A stretch of DNA of 64,000 nt. Source: Loripinus fragilis. Lineage: Eukaryota; Mollusca; Bivalvia; Lucinida; Lucinidae. Of this stretch, positions 55,284-64,000 are shown in pieces. The notes beneath the pieces were generated by a model. The model was not told the origin of the DNA, did not search any database, and worked only from the letters and a program-made list of their open reading frames with translations. The DNA is taken from the NCBI GenBank assembly GCA_964019695.1, contig OZ026519.1, positions 28,487,213 through 28,551,212 of the forward strand, read 5' to 3'. The first letter of the stretch is position 1. Each line of letters begins with the position of its first letter. The translations under genes were made by a program, and so were the position numbers.

Positions 55284-58200
55284 GAGTTTATCAGGTGTCC
55301 AAAATATATAACATACATACTGTAAATTTTTCCTAAAGCCATCTGACTTTGTAATGAAGAGCTATGTTTATACATATAAATGCAAAATGAATAGTAGTAA
55401 CTGCGACAAAACTGGCAAAAGGTAATGTTAGACAGCTAGAGTAGCCATCCTGGGAAGCTTTTCATTCACCGCAATGGTACTTTACTACAATTCTGGACTA
55501 CAGATACACATAACTTGAACAACTTTCTTTTGAATTCCATTTGTATATATGCATTGTATTGTATACATCTATCTTTATATGTTTGTTATATGCACGAAGC
55601 ATACAAATAAAATATGTTTAAAACAACCCTTTAAAAGCTTTCAGAGCTCTCGGAAACGCAGAATTACGCGTATTGGTACGCACGTTTTTCACCTGGGACG
55701 CATGATTTTCGCTAGGCGGGAGTCCAGCGTATGCATGTTTTTTTAGTTGGCACGCGCTAAAAATCCAGTAGCTGCGAGATAAATACACACCGGGAGATCA
55801 AAGGCCCTTTGATATTATCGATCGCGACACGCTTTCCTGTCTCTGTTGACCAATCGTATGACTCGGACTGCAGTATAGCAATTCTGAGAGGTGATTGACA
55901 GGATTACCGATGCGGGACAGTGTGATTATTACGAGGCGATTATTTAAGTAATTAAACAAGGATTATCGGGTAATTGTTTGAAGATTTACCGTTAATTAAA
56001 GGAAGAAAAACTAATAGGGTATTGTAAACAACATCTGACTACGGACTTTCGAATTCGACTGATTAGGGATGAAAGAGAAAACATATTTAATTGCACTCGT
56101 TTACGATTTGAGCAACATAAACATGGAGAGAAAAAAACAATAATTTTACGGATTTGCATTTCTTCTTTTGTTCATTGCTACGGCAAACAAAAGAGTATGA
56201 GAATTGTTTGAAGAAAAAAAACGGTACAGCGGTAAGCCGTATATGGTAACGTCCGACTGAGAAAAGTTCCAAATGAAGCTACACTACAAGCCGTGCGATG
56301 AAATTTTTCATGGGTTCAAGACGAGTGTCTAGATTAATAAACTTTCAGCAAGTAAAATCGTTCATTCTAAATCATGTGAAGCCATGTTAAATGACTAAGT
56401 AATGTCAGTCTATTCATTGCAATCGCCGTGGACACTAGCGAGATGCGTTTTTTAGAAGAAAAAACACTTCCATTTGCATAAGATTATACAAAACAGAGGA
56501 CTGCTGTCTGTCTGTCTGTCTGTCTATCCATCTGTCTGTCTGCCTGCCTGTCTGTCTGTCTTGTTTATGAATAAAACAAGTACCAACAGTTAAATCTTTT
56601 ATTTTGATAAGGCCAAACAAAAAAAATGTGTGTTCAGGTTACATGAAAAAATATAGTACCAAAATATTTTGTTTTTGTTAAGTAGGAACAATCAATTAAT
56701 GCTTAAAGGGTTAAAATCAGTTGATCTAAAAATTATTTAAATGTATCACTTACGGCTAAAATGGAAAAGATATACGGTATGCACAAATTGGTGGAACTCC
56801 AACTTTTTTGGAGTAGGACTCCCAATTTTTCCAGTGGGACTCCTACTTTTTGCCAGATGGGAGTCCTGAACTCCTGTTTTCAAAATCCTAGTGAGAGCTC
56901 TGGCTTTAATATAAAAGCTTATAAATAAGTGAAATAACTACACTGCTTGTTTATCATAAATGTTGCCTTTTTTCAAATTTTCACTTCATTTTCCTCCATT
57001 TATGGTTTTTTCAATCTACACCATTTAATTGCTGCACTCATCTAAACCTTCAAAGAAGCAAATCCTTTCAATAAAGTCAGGAATGAAAGGGTCAAGGAAT
57101 ATCATTAGCAACCCCAGCTGTTTTTTTAAGTGTAAAATAATGCTTTTATTTAATACCCATCCCATGCAGCTTGTGAAAAGCTGCACAAAACAGTTTAGAT
57201 TTTGAAGATACCTTTACTAGAACCAAAGTTACAACAATTTTAATACCCGGAAAATCAGTCATTTTCTGGAATTTTTCTGCTATACTGGATGCTGAATTTT
57301 AGTGTGCCGCGACGGACCCGACGCGTCGCAGAATATTAAAGAAATTGCTATAACTTTTTTATTTTTCAAGATATCTTTATGAAACTTTCAGTATATATGT
57401 ATTTTTTCCTGTCCAATTCATTTTTTATGTTGCTTTTGCTGTATCTCTTAAAACAAAGAAGCTATTCAATAATATATGAAGCACTTTTGTGTGTTATTTT
57501 TTTTCTTCGTTCACACTGATGTAGGACAGATTTTAAAAATCATCTGTATATGTTATCAAAGTGTTATAATTTATGCAGAACATGTAAATAAGCATAAAAG
57601 TATATAAAAATGAATACTTTAAAACATTTATATACAGTGTTTGTCTTGTCTTTCACTCCTCTCTGTCCCATTTCACTACATATGAATTTGAATAAATTCA
57701 AGAGAACCTCTTGTTGGTTCTGATCAGAGTAAGACGTGCAATAACTCGACTCCACATGAATGAAATATCTTGGATGGCTAAAAGCCCAATGAAACAAATG
57801 AAGTTAAAATATTTCAAAAATTGGATTTATGTATGTTAAAAATAAGGAAAATAAATTGCCCTTCTTCAAAAATTATTTCTGGAACACTACCAGAAATTTG
57901 GCCGAATGTCAAACGGTTTGGATCCAGATGAGGAACAATGTTCTGTCGGTGCTACTGATCTTTTGATTTGTAAGTATGTTAAAACTGATCTTTGGATTTA
58001 TATGTATGTATGTTAAAATACAGAAAATGAAATTGACTTTTTTCAAAAATACTTCTGGCCCAGTTCTTGAACAATGAGTATCAAACGGTCAAGGGATTCA
58101 AATCAGGACCAACTTTCTGTAGGTCCTAGCTGATCTTGGTTGAAACCCAGGGGTTCAAACTGATCTTTATATTCATATGTACGTGTTGTAAAACTGATCT

Positions 58201-59640
58201 TTAAAGGTATATGTACATTGTATGTGTGTTAAAATATGGAAAATGAAATTGACTTTTTAAAAAAAATCATTGTGGAACACTATCAGCTAGAGCGTCAAAT
58301 AGTTCAGATGGAGATTCTGTTAGTCCCGATCTGGGTTCAAGCTGTTATCAGTACACAGACAACAAAAGTTGCCTCAAGCAAGGAAAGTGTTAATAAGACT
58401 TCTTTGTCATGTTTGTATTTCATACATATAGCATCACTTTGCTTGTATTCTTTAAGTAGCAATTGTCTACAGAGATGATGCATATTCTGGGATGAAACCC
58501 TGTTTTAATACAAATTGTTTTTGAACCATTTACAGAATTGCCCAAGAATCTTCCATTGTGGGCTTTCATTAGGGTGACCCAGTCTTGTTGGGTATTTTTC
58601 TGGAAAAAAAAGGGAGAAGAAAAAGAAATTGATAGAATGTACGAATTCTGGTACTGTCCGAATATAGGTTACACATTTATATATGTCTGCCGATGGTCGT
58701 TTCTGAAGTCTGTGAAAATGTCAAAATTTAGCTTGAATCATTATCAAATTGTATCAAATTCATAACAGTCTTATACTTGAATGGCCAACTCATGATTTTC
58801 TGCAGCGATTTTGTGTTTTTTTAATGCAGTGATAGGCAAAATAGACATTGCACTCGGCAAACGGAAAAATCTCCAAGCGAGATCGGCTTCACAGTGCGTT
58901 TTGGGGTTCTGTGGGAAAATAGAAAAAAAAAACGAGAAAGATAAAAAATGAGGGATATTTTTCATTTAAATATTAAATATAAGGGATAAATATCATTTCT
59001 GTAACACCTTTTGTGCATGGGACCAATTAGTTTCACTTAACTTTTGAGATAAACTTTGATAATTTATTGACCGGTAGCTAAAATTCAAGATGGCGTCGGT
59101 TGTTTACAAGTCAGAATTGGGGATTTCCGTGAGGGTCCTGACCTTTGAACCGCCGTGCGGGTCGGTAAATTAACTTGAAATACCACAAAATATACATGGT
59201 TAGAAAGGGAATAAGGTATAGAAAACGATCTTTAGTGCGCTTTGGTGATTTACCAAACAGTTTTCAACCGATTTTGCCTTGACTTTCACTAAATATAACA
59301 TAAGTTTGGGAGGTCGTAGCGACTAAGCGCACAAACCATGGGGTAGCCTGAAATCTCATCTGATTGGTTATGCTATTTTTAATTATGCAAATGACCATGC
59401 TTTTGTCGCATGCTAGTTCATTTGCATACACCGTCCTACTTTCGCGTCCAAAATAGCCACCATTCATCTCAGGTGTTAATTACCTACAATATCGATAATT
59501 ACCTGTCAATTAAGAGCAATTCTCTGTAAATATGGAGCGAGTTATATAGGAACCATTTCACGCTCCGACTCGGATTTTGATGAAACTTGCTGACAGTGGT
59601 AGTGGTCATGTAAAAACAAGAAATCAAGTGTTAGTTCATT
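55284..59640. other. No gene recognised
   Basis: AT-rich. Contains a CTGT/CTGCC microsatellite at 56507-56560 and MITE-3-like scraps near 57908 and 58300. The upstream exons of UTP18 should lie on the minus strand somewhere beyond 53863, but I found no segment matching the family here. Confidence 0.5.
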
Positions 59641-61580
59641 CAATTCAACCTCCGTTGCCATGGCAACAGCATCCAAAGATTTGGGCCAAAAAACAAGCAA
59701 AAATGACATGAAAAATGACGTTTTTACCATTAAACTACTCTAAAATTGGCTTTTACCAATCACAAACATGGAATTATTTTAAACAAACAGACTTAATATA
59801 ACCGATTTAGCTAATGGTAGCAGCCTTACGAAAAAGCTTAGCTATACTTATCTTTCACTGAAAGTGGGTGGGGTAAGTAGGACCGGAAAATTACGCTTTT
59901 GGGGCGTTTTTGCACAAACACGACAACTTTGCGCGGCTACTTTCACATACATTCATGTTAATATATAATAGGCCAGGGTATGAAATTTTATAATATGAAA
60001 GAAAATGTTTGGGAAGTTACCGTCTTCTTGTTGTTACCATGGTAACAAATGTTTCCCTGTAGAAATACTAAAAAAGATAAATATTGCATAAACAATTGAT
60101 TTATTGCTATATTACAGTGATATAGTCTATTATAAATAAAATATTTTCATTACTCACACATCTCTCTTATATATGACATTAAAGTCTGCTGTAGATAAGC
60201 TATTTTTAGACTTTTAGGGGCATCATAAGGGGTAAAAATTATGATTTTCAAAATCAAAACCAACACATTTTGCTAATTTGCCCTTCCAGTACCCTCAAAA
60301 TTGCTATTATTTATCACCAATGTGCGATATTTTTGAAAATTTAGACTTAAATTATAGAAATAAGATAAATGTTTTCTAATTAAATTATTTAAACATACTT
60401 ATTTATAAGGAAAAGTGGGTGGGGTAAGTTGGACCTGAAAAACATGCCTTTTAAGCATTTTAAACACAGTCAACAACCTAAATCATGCATTTAAACTTAT
60501 ATGCATGTTAATACATATTAGAGCAGGATATTTTTTTTTGTTTTATGAAAAACATGCTTTAGAAGTAATCAGCTTCTGTTCGTAACCATGGCAACAAAAG
60601 CTTTACTGTAGGATAACTGAAAAATGACTTTATTGCACAATGATATTAATTTATTGTTATAAGAAATGATAGTATCTATTATAAATCTCTTTATATAATT
60701 ACTTAATCACATTTCTTACAAATAACAATAAAATAGCCAATAAGAAAACTGCCTTTGAATTTTTAATGTAATTTTAGTGTTTTAAATTCTGACTTAGGCT
60801 AGTTAAAACCCCAAACCCAAAAGTTAGGCAAACTTGCTCTCTGACATGTATTGAAATCGCCCATCGTCATCACAATTAATATGGTTTGTGTCAGAAAATG
60901 CAAATTTTCATTTCAATAGATGGAAATAATTTAATACAGTAGCCTAATTTAATTGCTACAATATACTTATCTTGCATGAGAAGTGGGTGGGGTAAGTAGG
61001 ACCCTCGAATTCTCATTAATCATTCAGCAATCTCCCATAGAAGTGTTTCACATATGGTCTCTCGGATTTTGTAAAAAAAATAATGGCAATTTATGTATTT
61101 TAGTAAAATCAACCACATTCATGTTTGCTCAGCTGTTGGTTTTTCGGTTGTCATGGCAACAGCTTTCAAATATTTTGGCATAAAATCAATCTAAATTCCT
61201 TTAAATTTAGAACTACTTTCTACCAGGTCCAGAGTTGTAAATAGAAAAACTAACATTTGTTTGTGTATTACAACCCCTCTATTTAAATAACTACCCAATT
61301 ACCAAAAAAAATGATTTCATTGCTTTAAAACAGAAAAATATGGATAGTATGTGAGTTTATTGGACAATGTGATATATTTGTTGCCATGGCAACGTTAGTT
61401 TTTGTGACATTGTGTTGTTTCTTCATAAATGTGTTTTCCAATATGTCATTAATATATATGAAACCAACAAGCAAATATATCTTTTATTACCGTTTCTCAG
61501 ATTTATGCTATGAAACTGATAGAATACAAAAGTATCTATTACTAAAACACATACTCTATTTCTGTTGCCATAGCAAACAT
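59641..61580. repeat. Diverged ~560-bp tandem repeat with X-box-like palindromes
   Basis: GTGGGTGGGGTAAGT at 59865, 60416 and 60984 is each preceded by ATACTTAT and followed 165-170 bp later by an X-box-like palindrome: GTTACCATGGTAAC (60033), GTAACCATGGCAAC (60582) and GTTGTCATGGCAAC (61147). Two perfect GTTGCCATGGCAAC sites lie at the edges (59654 and 61380) and one degenerate at 61564. No coding region. Confidence 0.7.
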
Positions 61581-64000
61581 AAATTGGGTTTCAAACTTGT
61601 AGTTGTTGTTGTTGTTGACTTATATTTGGATATTCAAAACAGGGCAATTTTGGTTATTCGTGAGAACAGAACTTGCGTACATTTGTACCTGTAATTGTTT
61701 TAGCTGATTTGTAATGCATATGGAGCTATCAGCTACCCTCGTGCACTGTGTGACTTATTTACATACATTTATGCATGCAGAACCTTTTAGATCTACTTTT
61801 CTCATTATTTTGCATACTATCGAACACGTTGGCGTTTAAATGGTAAATGACAGTTGGTTCCGCATGCAGCTTATACCATAAATACCTTTTCTGCAAACCC
61901 TTTTCATTCTAAAACGTATCAACATACTCATTTAAGTACTAGAAAGACCGAAAATTATGGGAAAGTCTTATGATTCCAGTCTGAAAACGAAATAAAAAAA
62001 ATAAATACATATCATATTGTCAAGCTTGTATCATAATTGTTTTGTTTACAGAGAAACTTGAACAAGTAACTGAGCAACTGTTTTTCATCAGTCGATGCAA
62101 CCTCAAAATTGGGATTTCATTTCTTAATGCATGCTGTTGTCGATCAGATGAGATTAGTAATTCACCATGGTTGCACACCGTCTTGAATAAATAGGTGGCA
62201 ATCTGCTCTCTCATATAGTGCAATAATTATAACATGAGGAAGGTATGATAACTTTGATTATGACCAGCTAGCAAAACATTAAAAATCCCTATTAAGTATT
62301 TGAGACGAGCAATTTTTTAGTTTGAAACAGCTTTTTAGTCTCTTATAACCCTACAAACACAAATATAATAATGCATAATTATAGTTATTGGTTGAGTTAA
62401 TCTAAGTATTCAGAATTACACGAAAATTCACCTGTGTCATTGGTTTTATAGTGAAAATACTACTTCTGAGACAACCCTTTTTAGGGGCTCAAAATGAACT
62501 GTTGTGATCCTAGGATGTCCGTCGTCAGTCAACATTTGCTTTAAATCACATCTCCTAAACCTCTGGTTGGAGTGTCGCCAAGCTACACCTGAATAATCTT
62601 TTGTGGTTTCCTTTTTAAGGTCATTACTGACATCGGCGCAATTTTTATTCCGAAAAATAAATTTTCTTTATTTTCTGTTATTTGCTGTTTCATTTTATTT
62701 ATAATTATAAAAATAATAAAAATCAATGTCACCGTTTAGTATTTGAGCTATGGCTATTCAAAGACATGCATAATACACCCTTTTTCTCCAAAAATGTTCA
62801 GGGCCGAAGTAGAAGATAAACAGGTCTTTGATATGGTAGCTGATGATTATGGCATATTGTGACTTATTGCTTCATAGCAACTTAAGTTTACTTGAAATAC
62901 TAGGATGGTTAATTGATGTGAATCTAGCCATTGTATATTTAATGACCAACTTTTTCTTTAAAGAGAATAGCCAAAATTATTGCAATTTTTACGTTTGACA
63001 ACTAAATATTCAAATATTTTAGGCCATTCCAAAAATAGTTTTTTGTGAAACTTGTATATCATAAACATCATTACTTGAGGTGAATCAGTATGAAATTTGA
63101 GCAATTTTCACCGTCTCAAAAAAGAGATACCCCCTGTAATGCACAGTTTCAATTTCGTAACTTTTTAACTGTATAACAAGAAATAAACTTACTTTCAACA
63201 GACCAATAAATTTTAACAATGCTTCGTTGCTATCTGTATGTGTAGAAACTAGTTTTGAGAGGATTGACCAATAAAAGAAAGTTAATCTTAAGAAATAAAT
63301 AAATATTGTTAACCCACCATTTTTTTCTACGATTATCTACTCTGACACAATGAAAGAGATAAAAAAAATGGCTCAAATAGTTGCAAATATACAATTCTGT
63401 TGTTGATATATAAAGACAATTGCAGTAGTCATCAAAATATATAAAAATATTATGGGTTATTCAATATTTGTTCAATATTTTGAGGACAGTGATGCATTCA
63501 TAAGGCATATTATAATGAATTTTTTCACCCCAAAATGCAAAATGAAGGGCATTAACTCATGTTTATGCAAAATTTTATATTATTTAAGTTAACAAATGTA
63601 GAGATCTACCAAACCAAATACATTGTGTATGCTTTTACTGAAATCTGATCCCTAGTAAGCAAGTTATATGAGAAAATTTGATTTTCGACCCATTTTCTAT
63701 ATAAATTTTAGCATTAAAGGGCAATAACTCATATTTGAAAAAAAAAATGTGGCATAAACAACTTTTGACCTACAGTTTGATATAGTAATGGTTCATAACA
63801 GCTTTCACCCAATTTAGCTAGTTATTGAGCTTTTACTCACTATACTGCAGTTTTCCCATAACATTTCATGATTATGAAAACCTCACTAATACAGTTTATG
63901 ATTACAGATATTGGTTAAGCCAATCTTACTGGTACACAAAATGCATTAAAGGTACTGATTTCATAGTAAAAAAAACTACTTTTGAGATAACCTCCTTATA
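61581..64000. other. No gene; diverged dispersed repeats
   Basis: 62390-62475 and about 63900-63990 share TTGGTT(A/G)AG(T/C)..AATCT and TTTTATAGTGAAAATACTACTTCTGAGA-like sequence, about 1.5 kb apart. Phrases such as AAAGGGCAATAACTCAT and CTCCTAAACCTCTGGTTGGA suggest old element copies. No coding feature supported. Confidence 0.5.

Noticed and set aside
53864..64000. Search for N-terminal UTP18 exons
   Set aside because: No minus-strand segment with family residues and paired splice sites was found by eye; short acidic or basic exons could be missed, so absence is not proven.

Overview
This is a piece of an animal nuclear genome, most likely a bivalve or another lophotrochozoan. It is AT-rich and intron-rich, with eukaryotic splice sites and polyadenylation signals. 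It is packed with tRNA-derived SINEs, MITEs, hAT and pogo-type elements, and TIR elements filled with tandem repeats, a combination known from bivalves. The phylum is an inference; no rRNA or mitochondrial marker is present.

Layout. 1-4456 is a 28-bp minisatellite with higher-order repeats. 7882-11249 is a complete pogo-type DNA transposon with perfect 25-bp TIRs, a TA target duplication and an uninterrupted 782-aa transposase. That protein joins a DDE/D nuclease to an OTU-type cysteine protease domain and a C-terminal PHD finger, and is the best candidate here for something undescribed. 14405-16033 is a GC-rich TIR element with arms of short CGGT repeats and a nested MITE. 20632-22161 is an intact CYP3-like cytochrome P450 coded in one exon. 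22200-32300 is almost entirely transposon-derived.

32638-53863 on the minus strand holds the 3' eight coding exons of UTP18, a WD40 subunit of the small-subunit processome. I worked out the exons by hand: every junction has AG/GT and the phases join into one 304-codon frame. The exon at 44165-44288 lies at the head of a seven-copy, 117-bp array made from that same exon. All seven copies keep a GTAAG donor but only the first has an acceptor. The UTP18 introns carry many SINEs, MITEs, a long foldback and a pogo-type non-autonomous element, some within 10-30 bp of exon edges. The N-terminal UTP18 exons were not found and may lie beyond 64000.

54862-55283 is a broken mariner transposase. From 55300 to the end I see no gene. 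That stretch holds a diverged ~560-bp repeat carrying RFX X-box-like palindromes (59650-61580) and other dispersed repeats. Only three sequences look protein-coding and functional: the transposase, the P450 and UTP18. Nothing suggests they work together. Most other short open frames are chance or repeat-derived.
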